Below are positions 16,061 through 25,353 of a stretch of DNA of 57,909 bases, piece after piece. The notes beneath the pieces are model-generated. The model was given only the letters and a program-made list of their open reading frames with translations, did not search any database and was not told the origin of the DNA. The translations under genes were made by a program, and so were the position numbers. Origin of the DNA: an uncultured Collinsella sp. (GTDB taxonomy: Bacteria; Actinomycetota; Coriobacteriia; Coriobacteriales; Coriobacteriaceae); the NCBI GenBank assembly GCA_900542965.1, contig UQPY01000003.1, forward strand, positions 1-57,909, in the 5' to 3' direction. The first letter of the stretch is position 1. Each line of letters begins with the position of its first letter.

Positions 16061-16917
16061 TGATCAAGATGTTTGCGAGTGACTTAGACGGAACGCTGCT
16101 GAACGCCCTGCACGAGGCGGACGGGACTATCCGCCGTGCCATTCGCGAGCTGACCGAGGCTGGCCTGCATGTGGTTCCCGCGACCGGGCGCTCGACGTTG
16201 CCGATCGGCGAGCATGGCTTTACGGGCCTGGCGCTTGACGCCTGCTGCTCCAATGGCTCCATCGTGCGCGACAGCCATGGCGAGGTGCTCAAAACCTGGA
16301 CCATCGACCCACAGATCACTGAGGAGCTGCTCAAGGCGTTCCCGGACATTTGCTTTGATTGCTCCACGCCCGATGGCATGTTTTCGAGCGGTTCGTTCGA
16401 GATGCACCAGGCGGGCTTTAAAAAGGACAGTCCCATTAAGCGTATCGTGATGCGTGGCATGCGTGCGCGTGGCGGCTATCACGAGGAGCAGTATTTCGAC
16501 CAGTCGATCGGTGACATCCTTCGCCACGATGTGTGCAAGATCAACTGCCGCGTAACCTCGCCCGAGCTGGAGCGCGACCTTAAGGCCTATCTTGCCGAGC
16601 GATCGGACCGCGTGGTCAACGCGCCGTTCGATCCGGTGATGTTCGAGATCACGGACGTGGCGTGCAACAAGGGCGAGAGTGTGGCCTGGCTGGCGGGCTA
16701 CTACGGTATTGCCGAGGACGAGGTCGCGGTCTACGGCGACGGCGGCAACGACATCGCCATGCTCAAGCGTTTCCACCACAGCTACGCGACCAAAAACGCT
16801 AGCGATGCAGCTAAGGCTGCCGCGAGCGCAACTATCGGCAGCTGCATGGTCCACGCCGTCCCCAAGCACATGCTCGCCACCATGCGCAAGCAGAACTCCC
16901 GCACCGTCATCGAATAA
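16054..16917 (+). CDS. Cof-type HAD-IIB family hydrolase
   Basis: A 287-residue phosphatase of the haloacid dehalogenase superfamily. Motif I is FASDLDGTLLN with nucleophile D10 and acid D12; motif IV is VYGDGGNDIAML near residue 230, where the acidic residues bind Mg. The large C2 cap between them places it in the Cof/YbiV group that removes phosphate from sugar phosphates or similar metabolites. ATG 16054 or 16060 is the likely start; the upstream in-frame ATG at 15967 would run through the hairpin and is rejected. Expression is probably limited by the hairpin around the start. Confidence 0.9.
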   Translation: MPMIKMFASDLDGTLLNALHEADGTIRRAIRELTEAGLHVVPATGRSTLPIGEHGFTGLALDACCSNGSIVRDSHGEVLKTWTIDPQITEELLKAFPDICFDCSTPDGMFSSGSFEMHQAGFKKDSPIKRIVMRGMRARGGYHEEQYFDQSIGDILRHDVCKINCRVTSPELERDLKAYLAERSDRVVNAPFDPVMFEITDVACNKGESVAWLAGYYGIAEDEVAVYGDGGNDIAMLKRFHHSYATKNASDAAKAAASATIGSCMVHAVPKHMLATMRKQNSRTVIE

Positions 16918-16918
16918 T

Positions 16919-16945
16919 GTGACAAAGGGACTGTCCCTTTATCAC
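16919..16945 (+). repeat. Hairpin repeat, short copy R7
   Basis: A 27-bp hairpin with arms GTGACAAAGGGA / TCCCTTTATCAC (one mismatch) and the core GGGACTGTCCC, beginning two bases past the HAD stop codon. It is a shorter relative of the 33-bp family and may end the HAD transcript. Confidence 0.75.
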
Positions 16946-16981
16946 ATCCCAAATATTGCCTTTACGTGTTGATACACACGG

Positions 16982-17017
16982 TGTGCAATAATACTCGCAC
17001 TGTGCAATAGCGCACAG
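16982..17017. promoter_or_regulatory. Candidate operator of the TetR-activase operon
   Basis: TGTGCAATA occurs at 16982-16990 and again at 17001-17009, a 19-bp step. The second copy is half of a perfect palindrome CTGTGC-N6-GCACAG (17000-17017). The site lies 21-57 bp before the start codon of the TetR gene, where autoregulation is expected. Confidence 0.5.
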
Positions 17018-17038
17018 GCTGAGTAACAAGGAGGACGC

Positions 17039-17749
17039 TTGTCCCAGCTCGAGAAATGCGATCGCCGGTCCCTTCGCTCGCAGCGTGCCCTTCGCCAGGC
17101 ACTTGCCAGCGAGCTTGCCGAAAGCGGCGACCTTTCGCGCATTAATGTCGCGTCGCTCACCGAGCGTGCTGGCCTTACGCGCCGCACGTTCTATTCGCAC
17201 TACCGCGATATCCCCGACTTTATCAATCAAATCGAGGACGGCTTGCTGGCCGAGATCCGTGAGCGCATTGAGCTCATCACCGCAGCTCATCTGCCTGATC
17301 TCTATCACAACATCGATGAGCTCGAGCCGGCGCCCGGTTCGGTTGAGCTGCTGCGTTATCTTGCGGCCAACCGCGACTTAATCGGTGTGCTGCTGGGTCC
17401 GGGCGGCGACCAGGCCTTCATTAAAAGGATCATCGACACCGCGCGTGAGGCTGTGGTGCCGCGTGCGCAGACGGGCATTCTGGGTCTGGCGCTGGGCACG
17501 TTCTTTGACTACTACGTCACCTACGTCGTGAGTGCCGAGGTCGGCATGATTCAGCGCTGGTTTGAGCGTGGGCTCACCGAATCGCCCGAGGCCATGGCGC
17601 GCATTATGACGGTGCTCGCTTTTGTGCGCCCCGGCGACCTGTATGGCCAACCCATCGATATCAACGTGCCGGAATACGGCATGAAGCTATTGAACTTGCA
17701 GCTCGAGGACGCGGCCGACACCGCTGCAACCGTCGAGTCCAACAACTAA
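17039..17749 (+). CDS. TetR family transcriptional regulator
   Basis: A 236-residue regulator with an N-terminal helix-turn-helix (LRQALASELAESGDLSRINVASL, then RAGLTRRTFYSHYRDIPDF) and a TetR C-terminal domain of the DhaS/YxaF-like type with several hydrophobic helices. It begins with TTG at 17039; AAGGAGG is four bases upstream. It lies 11 bp before the dehydratase-activase gene, so it is probably the operon's own regulator, responding perhaps to an acyl-CoA or organic-acid signal; that is inference from context. Confidence 0.88.
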   Translation: MSQLEKCDRRSLRSQRALRQALASELAESGDLSRINVASLTERAGLTRRTFYSHYRDIPDFINQIEDGLLAEIRERIELITAAHLPDLYHNIDELEPAPGSVELLRYLAANRDLIGVLLGPGGDQAFIKRIIDTAREAVVPRAQTGILGLALGTFFDYYVTYVVSAEVGMIQRWFERGLTESPEAMARIMTVLAFVRPGDLYGQPIDINVPEYGMKLLNLQLEDAADTAATVESNN

Positions 17750-17760
17750 GAGGAGAGACA

Positions 17761-20700
17761 ATGAGCAAACTCGTCGAGGGCATCAAGGATCGTGTGGCCG
17801 CTGCCGCACGCGAGGCCGCGCCCGCCGTGGTGGACGCGGCCCAGAAGGCCGCGACCGCGGCAGCCGAGAAAGTTGCCGAGGCAGTTGCCGATGCCAAGAA
17901 CGCGGCAGGGGAGGCGTCCGTCACTAGCGAGCCCACCGCCGCCGCTGAGCCCATAGCCGCCGTCCACGCCCCCGAAGGCGCGATCTTCAACCCCGAGGCC
18001 GCCCGCGGCAACCTGCACCTGGGCATCGACGTGGGCTCCACCACCGTTAAGCTCGCCGTGCTTAACGACGACAACCAGATCGTCTACGCCAAGTACCAGC
18101 GCCACCACACCGACGTCCGTGCCTGCGCCCGCGACCTGTTCGAGGGTGCTGCGACCGTGCTGCCGACGGCCCAGATGACCTGCGCTATTACCGGCTCGGG
18201 CGGTCTGCTGCTTTCCCAATGGCTCGACCTAGAGTTTGTCCAGGAAGTCATCGCCAGCAAGCGCGCCGTCGAGACCCTCATCCCGGCCACCGACGTCGCC
18301 ATCGAGTTGGGCGGCGAGGACGCCAAGATCATCTACTTCGATAACGGCATCGAGCAGCGCATGAACGGCACCTGCGCCGGCGGTACGGGCGCGTTCATCG
18401 ACCAGATGGCAGCCCTGCTCCACACCGATGCCAGCGGCCTCAACGAGCTCGCGGCCAACGCCACCACCATCTATCCCATCGCCAGCCGCTGCGGCGTTTT
18501 TGCCAAGACCGACGTGCAGCCGCTGCTCAATGAGGGCGCCCGCCCCGAGGACGTGGCCGCCTCCATCTTCCAGGCCGTTGTGACCCAGACCATCTCGGGC
18601 CTGGCGTGCGGCCGTCCCATCCGCGGCAACGTCGCCTTCCTGGGCGGCCCGCTGCAGTACCTCTCCGAGCTGCGTCACCGCTTCTACCTCACGCTCAACC
18701 TGGACGAGGAGCACCGCATTGTGCCCCAAAACGCCCACCTGTTTGTGGCGAGCGGCGCCGCCATGGCGCACGAGTCCAACAAGCTCAGCACGTTCCCGCA
18801 GCTTATCGAGGCCATCGACAGCTTGGGCGACACGCAGGGTGCTGAGGTCGAGCGCCTGGACCCGCTCTTTGCCACCGACGAGGACTTTGCCGAGTTCAAG
18901 GGTCGCCACGACACCGAGGTCGTCTCCAAGGGCAAGCTCGACGGCTACACTGGCCGTGTGTTCATCGGCATCGACGCCGGTTCCACCACCATGAAGGCCG
19001 CGCTCGTGGGCGAGGACGGCCAGCTGCTGCACACCTGGTACGGCAACAACAACGGCGACATCCTGGGCACGGCCAAGGTCATCATGGCCGATTTCTACAA
19101 CCACATCCCCGCCGGCTGCACCATCGGCCACGTGACCACCACGGGCTACGGCGAGGCGCTGCTCATCGAGGCCCTCAAGGCCGACTCCGGCGAGATCGAG
19201 ACCGTTGCGCACCTGCGCGGCGCCAAGGCATTCCTGCCCGGCGTCGAGTTTATCCTGGACATCGGCGGCCAGGACATGAAGTGCCTGCGCGTCAAGGACG
19301 GCGTGATCGAGCACATCATGCTCAACGAGGCCTGCTCGTCGGGTTGCGGTAGCTTTATCGAGAGCTTCGCCGTCTCTATGAACATGGACGTGCGCGCGTT
19401 TGCCGATGCCGCCATCCATGCCAAGGCCCCCGTCGATCTGGGCAGCCGCTGCACGGTCTTTATGAACTCGCGCGTCAAGCAGGCGCAAAAGGAAGGCGCC
19501 ACGGTGGGCGACATCGCGGCCGGCCTGTCTTATTCCGTCATCAAGAATGCCCTGTTCAAGGTCATTAAGCTGCGCGACCCCAAGGAGATCGGCAGCCAGG
19601 TAATCGTTCAGGGCGGCACCTTTATGTCCGATGCCACGCTGCGCGCGTTTGAGCAGCTCACCGGCGTTCACGCCGTGCGCCCCGACATCGCCGGCTGCAT
19701 GGGCGCCTATGGTGCGGCCCTGCTCGCCCGCGACCGCGCCGGCGCCGACGGCACCTCGACCATCCTTTCTGCCGAGGACATCGCGCACCTTACCGTGACG
19801 CAAAAGCATGTCCGCTGCGGTCGTTGCTCCAACAACTGCCAGCTCACCGTCAACGATTTTGGCGGCGGCAGGCGTTTCATTACCGGTAACCGCTGCGAGA
19901 AGGGTGCCGGCCACAAAAAGCAAAAGACCGAAGCCCCCAACCTCTTCAAAAAGAAAAACGAGCTGCTGTTTAACCGCGAGGTGCTGAGCCCCGACGAGGC
20001 CCCGCGCGGCACCGTGGGTATCCCGCGCGCACTCAACATGTACGAGAACTACCCCTTCTGGCACGCGTTCTTTACGCGCCTGGGCTTTAGCGTGCAGCTG
20101 TCCGACCAGTCGAGCAAAAAGACCTACCAGGCGGGCATCGAGTCCATGCCGTCCGAGAGCGTGTGCTATCCGGCCAAGATGAGCCACGGCCACGTGATGA
20201 ACCTCATCGACCGTGACGTCGACTTCATCTGGATGCCGTGCGTGCGCTGGGAGCGCAAGGAGGATCCGACGGCTGGCAACTGCTATAACTGCCCCATCGT
20301 TATGAGTTACCCCACGGCGCTGGCGCTCAACATCGATGAGATCCGCGAGCAGAACATCGAGTTCCTGTATCCGTTTGTGCCGTATCACGACAAGACCGAG
20401 CTCAAGCGCCGTCTGTATCAGGTGCTTGCCGTCGACCGTGTGGCCGATGCGCAAGCTGGTCGCGGTCGCGTGCGTGGACCCAAGATCACGCGCTCCGAGG
20501 TCGATGCCGCCGTCAACGCTGCCTTTGAGGCCGATGCGCGTTTCCACGAGGACATCCAGACCATGGGCGAGGAGGCTCTTAAGTGGGTCGAGGACCACGG
20601 CGGTCACGGCATCGTGCTCGCCGGTCGTCCCTACCATAACGACCCCGAGATCAACCATGCCCTGCCCGAACTTATCTCGAGCTTTGGCTTTGCGGTCTTT

Positions 20701-22542
20701 ACCGAGGATTCGCTTGCGCACCTGGTGAAGCCCGAGCGCCCGATCCGCGTCGTCGACCAGTGGATGTACCACTCGCGCCTCTACGCCGTGGCCCGTTTTG
20801 TGACGATGCGCAACGATCTGGACCTGATCCAGCTCAACTCTTTCGGCTGCGGCCTCGATGCCCTGACCACCGATCAGGTGCAGGAGATTCTGGAAGCCAG
20901 CGGCAAGATCTATACCGTGCTCAAGATCGACGAGGTATCCAACCTGGGCGCCGCGCGTATCCGTATTCGCTCGCTCATGGCAGCGCTCAAGGACCAGGAG
21001 GCCGAGCGCCTGGCCGAGGCCACGGCCGCGGGCGAGGCCTACGAGCAGGGCGATGCCGCGCCGGTGGGGCCCTCCACGGATGCCCCCGCGTTCGCGAGCC
21101 GCAAGTACACGTTCGAAGCGCAGCGTGAGAGCGCATCGACCGCGTGGCCCAAGGTGCCCTTTACCGAGCAGATGCGCGACGAGGGCTACACCATTCTGTG
21201 CCCGCAGATGGCGCCGATCCACTTTGACCTGGTCAAAGAGGTGTTCCGCGGTGCCGGCTACAACCTGGAGCTGCTGCCCTCGACCGACCATGACGCCGTC
21301 GAGGCGGGCCTGCGCTACGTGAACAATGACATCTGCTATCCGTCGATTCTGGTGACGGGCCAGATTATGGAGGCCATCGAGAGCGGTCGGTACGATCTGT
21401 CCAAGACGGCTGTGGTCATCAGCCAGACCGGCGGCGGCTGCCGTGCCACCAACTACATCGCACTCATCCGCAAGGCCCTGCGCGAGAGCGGCCACCCCGA
21501 GATTCCGGTGATCTCGCTTTCGGCCGTGGCGCTCGGCGAGGACAACCCCGGCTTTAAGATTACGCCAGCGCTGCTTAAGCAGGCAGTTTACGCGGTACTC
21601 TTTGGCGACGTGATGATGCAGATGCTCTATCGCTGCCGCCCGTACGAGGCCACGCCCGGTGCCGCCAACGCGCTCTACGAGGAGTACATGGCGCGCGCCC
21701 GCAAGCTGGCGCCCAAGTTCAACAGGCACAACTACACCAAGCTGTGCCGCGAGGCCATCCGCGCGTTCGACACCATGCCGCTCGTGGGCGAGGGCACCAA
21801 GCCGCGCGTGGGTGTGGTCGGCGAGATTCTGGTCAAGTTCCATCCCACGGCCAACAACCACGTGGTCGACGTGATCGAGCGCGAGGGCTGTGAGGCCGTG
21901 GTGCCGGGCCTGCTCGACTTCTTCCTGTACTCCATAAGCAACGCCGAGCTACAGAAGGACGAGCTGGGTAGCTCTGCTACAACGCGTGCGGGCATGCAGG
22001 CGCTCATCAAGCTCGTGGACTGGATGCGCACGCCGGTGGAAGAGATGCTCGAAAAGTCCCGCCGCTTTGAGGCGCCCGAGCGCATCGGCACCATGGCCGA
22101 CAAGGCCCGCACGGTGCTTTCGGTGTGCAACAACATGGGCGAGGGCTGGTTACTCACGGCCGAGATGCTCGACCTGATCGATCACGGTGCGCCCAACATC
22201 ATCTGCACGCAGCCCTTTGCGTGCCTGCCCAATCACGTGGTGGGCAAGGCCGTGATCAAGGAGCTGCGCCGTCAGCACCCCGAGAGCAATATCGTCGCGG
22301 TGGACTACGACCCCGGTGCGTCCGAGGTCAACCAGCTCAACCGCATTAAGCTCATGATTAGCGTGGCCAAGGAAAACATGCGCGCCGGTAAGGGCTTTAA
22401 GCTCGAGAAGGTGGCGCCGCTCGCGATGGACGAGGTCACTGGCCAGATGCGTGCCCATGACGGCTGCGTGAGCTGCGGGCCGGCCAGTGAGGAGGCCGTT
22501 GCATCGGTCGCCAAGCGCCTGGGACGCGGCATTAAGAAGTAG
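17761..22542 (+). CDS. Giant 2-hydroxyacyl-CoA dehydratase activase-related protein
   Basis: A 1593-residue protein. Residues 1-80 are an Ala-rich, probably amphipathic helical extension. Two BadF/BadG/BcrA/BcrD ATPase domains follow, the first starting LGIDVGSTTVK (D90), the second IGIDAGSTTMK near residue 403, with Cys motifs CAGGTGAFIDQM and EACSSGCGSFIE that in the family hold a [4Fe-4S] cluster. A Cys motif RCGRCSNNC lies near residue 685, a DUF2229 domain from about 750, and HgdB-like dehydratase-component sequence with SQTGGGCRATNY near 1220 toward the C-terminus, ending with DGCVSCGP. Known activases use ATP to push one electron into radical dehydratases; the fused form has no settled role. 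It is co-transcribed with TetR. RBS AAGAGGAGAG at 17748-17757. Confidence 0.9.
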   Translation: MSKLVEGIKDRVAAAAREAAPAVVDAAQKAATAAAEKVAEAVADAKNAAGEASVTSEPTAAAEPIAAVHAPEGAIFNPEAARGNLHLGIDVGSTTVKLAVLNDDNQIVYAKYQRHHTDVRACARDLFEGAATVLPTAQMTCAITGSGGLLLSQWLDLEFVQEVIASKRAVETLIPATDVAIELGGEDAKIIYFDNGIEQRMNGTCAGGTGAFIDQMAALLHTDASGLNELAANATTIYPIASRCGVFAKTDVQPLLNEGARPEDVAASIFQAVVTQTISGLACGRPIRGNVAFLGGPLQYLSELRHRFYLTLNLDEEHRIVPQNAHLFVASGAAMAHESNKLSTFPQLIEAIDSLGDTQGAEVERLDPLFATDEDFAEFKGRHDTEVVSKGKLDGYTGRVFIGIDAGSTTMKAALVGEDGQLLHTWYGNNNGDILGTAKVIMADFYNHIPAGCTIGHVTTTGYGEALLIEALKADSGEIETVAHLRGAKAFLPGVEFILDIGGQDMKCLRVKDGVIEHIMLNEACSSGCGSFIESFAVSMNMDVRAFADAAIHAKAPVDLGSRCTVFMNSRVKQAQKEGATVGDIAAGLSYSVIKNALFKVIKLRDPKEIGSQVIVQGGTFMSDATLRAFEQLTGVHAVRPDIAGCMGAYGAALLARDRAGADGTSTILSAEDIAHLTVTQKHVRCGRCSNNCQLTVNDFGGGRRFITGNRCEKGAGHKKQKTEAPNLFKKKNELLFNREVLSPDEAPRGTVGIPRALNMYENYPFWHAFFTRLGFSVQLSDQSSKKTYQAGIESMPSESVCYPAKMSHGHVMNLIDRDVDFIWMPCVRWERKEDPTAGNCYNCPIVMSYPTALALNIDEIREQNIEFLYPFVPYHDKTELKRRLYQVLAVDRVADAQAGRGRVRGPKITRSEVDAAVNAAFEADARFHEDIQTMGEEALKWVEDHGGHGIVLAGRPYHNDPEINHALPELISSFGFAVFTEDSLAHLVKPERPIRVVDQWMYHSRLYAVARFVTMRNDLDLIQLNSFGCGLDALTTDQVQEILEASGKIYTVLKIDEVSNLGAARIRIRSLMAALKDQEAERLAEATAAGEAYEQGDAAPVGPSTDAPAFASRKYTFEAQRESASTAWPKVPFTEQMRDEGYTILCPQMAPIHFDLVKEVFRGAGYNLELLPSTDHDAVEAGLRYVNNDICYPSILVTGQIMEAIESGRYDLSKTAVVISQTGGGCRATNYIALIRKALRESGHPEIPVISLSAVALGEDNPGFKITPALLKQAVYAVLFGDVMMQMLYRCRPYEATPGAANALYEEYMARARKLAPKFNRHNYTKLCREAIRAFDTMPLVGEGTKPRVGVVGEILVKFHPTANNHVVDVIEREGCEAVVPGLLDFFLYSISNAELQKDELGSSATTRAGMQALIKLVDWMRTPVEEMLEKSRRFEAPERIGTMADKARTVLSVCNNMGEGWLLTAEMLDLIDHGAPNIICTQPFACLPNHVVGKAVIKELRRQHPESNIVAVDYDPGASEVNQLNRIKLMISVAKENMRAGKGFKLEKVAPLAMDEVTGQMRAHDGCVSCGPASEEAVASVAKRLGRGIKK

Positions 22543-22570
22543 CTGGCCTGCTATGGGCTAGATATGAGGC

Positions 22571-22608
22571 AAACGGGTGGTAGCCATACCGGCTACTACC
22601 CGTTTTTT
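22571..22608 (+). terminator. Terminator of the activase operon
   Basis: A 13-bp stem with one mismatch (ACGGGTGGTAGCC / GGCTACTACCCGT) and a four-base loop, followed by six T. A textbook Rho-independent terminator 30 bp past the stop. Confidence 0.9.
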
Positions 22609-22628
22609 GCTGGACATATGTTGCGCAA

Positions 22629-22849
22629 ATGACCTTGCTACAGCCTTCCGTGGGCTCGCCCGATTTCTGGGCTGGCTCGGGCTTTGAAGACAAGTTATTG
22701 CAGGCCCAGGGCGATTTCTCGCTCAATGCAGGCCGGCACAGCGTGACCTATCTGCCAAACGACGAGACGACCGCTACGGTCTACCCATCGCCACCTACGA
22801 GATGGAAGCCGAAAAGTACATCTACCGCGTGTACAAGTACGAGCTGTAG
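22629..22849 (+). pseudogene. Decayed gene fragment with frameshift
   Basis: Reading from 22629 gives a plausible peptide up to about NDETTATVY near 22783; the sequence then continues in another frame as IATYEMEAEKYIYRVYKYEL with a stop at 22847-22849. The change of frame within otherwise protein-like sequence suggests the 3' remnant of a larger gene with a one- or two-base indel. No family was recognised. The 22850-23039 stretch contains only an 8-bp-arm hairpin (GTCGCCAG / CTGGCGAC) at about 22953. Confidence 0.4.
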
Positions 22850-23039
22850 CGTTGCGCTTAGGTTTGACCAATGGAGTATGAAAACACGCCGTTCGCCGAT
22901 GCCCCCTCCGCGAGTGGCAGCCATATGGTTTGATGTCAGAAACATATAGTTGTCGCCAGCCTGCTGGCGACGTTCCCCCTGATATCGGAGGTTCCAGGTA
23001 TGTTTCACGCTCCGTTAAACAACTATCGGTTGGGCTAAC

Positions 23040-23489
23040 ATGGGTCGCCGTGCTATTTCGATAACCCTTGCAGTGGTCTGCCTGGCTGTGCTCCTGGGCG
23101 CTACAGGGCTGTTTGCTATAAGTCGAGAAACGTCCTATATGCAGGAATGCGCTTCCGAAGGGTTTGCCATTGACGGTTACTATCGGGACGACAAGACGAG
23201 TCTGGAAACCCTGGCCTTTCTTGAAGAGGATAACCATCGGTGGCAACTGGTCGACAAAGACGGCAGCTGCGTAGACGGGCAGTTTAAGCGTACGGATGAC
23301 CCCAACATCCTGATATTAAAGAAGGAAAACGGCGAAGAATTCGGTACGGTTCACGTGGCGTATACGTCACGCCGACGCGAGCAGGGCCAGCTCTATCTAT
23401 TTAGAGATAGCAAAGTGACCCGATTTTATCTTGTGAGCACCGATCCGGCGTTTACGGTGGAGTCTGGCGATGTCGATGCGGACGTCTGA
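23040..23489 (+). CDS. Small membrane-anchored or secreted protein of unknown function
   Basis: A 149-residue protein with a basic N-terminus and one hydrophobic segment (residues 6-27), then an extracytoplasmic-type domain with alternating charged and aromatic residues and a short basic patch TSRRREQ. No lipobox Cys follows the hydrophobic segment, so it is an uncleaved anchor or an ordinary signal peptide. No family was recognised. It stands alone, converging with a DUF389 gene. The ribosome site is weak (GGTTGGG region), which lowers confidence in the exact start. Confidence 0.6.
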   Translation: MGRRAISITLAVVCLAVLLGATGLFAISRETSYMQECASEGFAIDGYYRDDKTSLETLAFLEEDNHRWQLVDKDGSCVDGQFKRTDDPNILILKKENGEEFGTVHVAYTSRRREQGQLYLFRDSKVTRFYLVSTDPAFTVESGDVDADV

Positions 23490-23616
23490 TTCACGGCAAT
23501 AAAACAGCGAGCGGGGCGCGGACGTGAACTACGTCCCGCTTTTTGCATGTGCCTGCGTCGCGTCTGAGCCTCGCCGCGACTTGCGCCTGTGCGCGGGAGC
23601 CATCCCATGCTCCGCA

Positions 23617-24756
23617 TTACTCCACATCAAACTCCACACGATCGAGTTCGGGCACATTGAGGTTGATGAGCTTGCGGGCGACGTGGCGGTCGTGCGTCCC
23701 GAGCGCCTCGCTCGTTGTCACATGGGCGACAGTTTGGCGCTCGACAATACCCTCCTCCTCACCTTCGGTGGCCGAGGTCTCGACGGCGACGGTGTAATCC
23801 TTAAAGCCCGGCAGCACCGCGGCAAGCTCGCGTGTGGTCTCGGTGACGCCGTAGCCGTCCTGCACGCCGGCCTGCGCCGAGCCAATGGAACCCGCGGTCA
23901 TAACGATGCAGGGGATGGCAAAGATCACCGTGCCCACAATAATGCGGCGGCGCACTTTGCGTGACAGCTCGTTGACCTCAGCGTTTTCCTCGGCGGTCAC
24001 AATGCCGTCGCCGTTGAGATCACGCTTGAGCGGTACACGTAAAAGAAGCAATACGGCTTCGGCCGCCAGCGCGATAAAGACGACGTTGATGCCAAACTCG
24101 TAGAGTGCCGAGAGAAACAGCGACCCGCTTGCGATGGCGATGCCATAGCCCGCCGCGCACAGGGGCGGCATGAGCGCGGTCGCCACGGCCACGCCGGCGA
24201 TGAGCGTGGCGGGTTCCTGGTCGCGCGAGTTGCCCAGGCCACCCGCAAAGCCGCCCGCGAGCGCGACGGCAAGGTCCCACACAGTCGGCGTCGAATTGTC
24301 GATGATGGCAGCTGTGGTGGTGCCAAGGGGCGAGAGCTTAAAGTACAACGTGGACGTGACCAGGCAAAAGGCCATCTGCAGCGCAAGGCTGGCGACGGCT
24401 TCGACGGTAATCTCGCGGTCGAGCGTGGCGATGCCGTATGCCATGGCAAGGACCGATCCCATAAGCGGGCAGATGAGCATGGCGCCCACGATGGCGATGT
24501 CCGAATCGATATCGAGGCCGATGCTTGCGATGAGCATGGCGATGATGAGGATACACAGGTGAGAGCCAGTCAGACGCGCCCCGTTTACAAAACGCTTGCG
24601 GATCACGTGATAGGGCGCGCGTCCCTCGCGAATGTTGAACGCGCGCTTTAAAAAGCGACCAGTCTGCTCGGCAGCCTCACTATGGGCAGGGCGGATGCCG
24701 TGGCGCCGGTGATGGCGTTCGCGTAGTCGCTTGATCTGTTGTTTGTCGAGTTCCAT
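23617..24756 (-). CDS. DUF389 membrane protein with EF-hand-like loop
   Basis: A 379-residue polytopic protein of the DUF389 (TIGR00341-like) family: an N-terminal charged tail of about 70 residues, then hydrophobic segments with the family pattern DSDIAIVGAMLICPLMG and TPTVWDLAVALAGGFAGGLGN. Start 24756 is chosen because GAGGTGG precedes it; an upstream in-frame start gives low-complexity sequence. Residues 246-257 read DLNGDGIVTAEE, a canonical 12-residue EF-hand loop with Ca-ligand positions 1, 3, 5 and 12 filled. It lies in a predicted loop between membrane segments. The transport or sensing role of DUF389 is not established. The 307 bp upstream, to the surface-protein gene, hold a divergent promoter region with no gene. 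Confidence 0.88.
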   Translation of the reverse strand: MELDKQQIKRLRERHHRRHGIRPAHSEAAEQTGRFLKRAFNIREGRAPYHVIRKRFVNGARLTGSHLCILIIAMLIASIGLDIDSDIAIVGAMLICPLMGSVLAMAYGIATLDREITVEAVASLALQMAFCLVTSTLYFKLSPLGTTTAAIIDNSTPTVWDLAVALAGGFAGGLGNSRDQEPATLIAGVAVATALMPPLCAAGYGIAIASGSLFLSALYEFGINVVFIALAAEAVLLLLRVPLKRDLNGDGIVTAEENAEVNELSRKVRRRIIVGTVIFAIPCIVMTAGSIGSAQAGVQDGYGVTETTRELAAVLPGFKDYTVAVETSATEGEEEGIVERQTVAHVTTSEALGTHDRHVARKLINLNVPELDRVEFDVE

Positions 24757-25353
24757 GTCCACCTCGTTCCAGCGCGGTCCGCGCAACGCGCCCGTTGTCC
24801 TAACTCTACACCGTGGCGGGCGGGGTGTCTGTTGGATGCGGAATCCGATAGGGCGGATGACGCGGGAGCAAATGCAAATCACAGGCTCAATTCCATCCCG
24901 CGAGAATATGATGCACCAGCTCCTTCAAATGTGACGAAACTGTGAAGCACGAGAGCGTGAATTTCAAAAAATACGCTGGTCGTCAATGTTGCGCAACAGA
25001 ATTCAAAAATCGACAGCTACCGTTTGATACGTATGGATACATCCGTGTCAAAGGGAGAAAGCCATGGCAAACTACAGTCCACAACACTTTGAGCCTCGGG
25101 CCAAGGCCGTCAACGTCAAGGGCGTTGCTAACCGCGCCGTCGCAACCGTTTTGACGGCGGGCCTCATCGCTCAGCCGCTCATGTCGCCGCTGGCGGCAAT
25201 CGCCGCACCGTCAACCGATAACGGCGATTCTGTTCAGGGGGGGGTGTTCCTATAGTTTTGTCAACTGGGCAATGCTGTTTTCGAGATTGAATCGCGACAT
25301 GCTAACGCCAGGCCTTTCGGCCGATGGGCTCCAATCTGTTCGGAGCGCTTCGA

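Noticed and set aside
18229..21861. A 1210-codon open frame on the minus strand opposite the activase gene
   Set aside because: High GC leaves the antisense frame open. It has no ribosome site, no recognisable domain, and a His/Val/Arg-rich composition typical of reverse-strand shadow; the plus strand carries clear family motifs.
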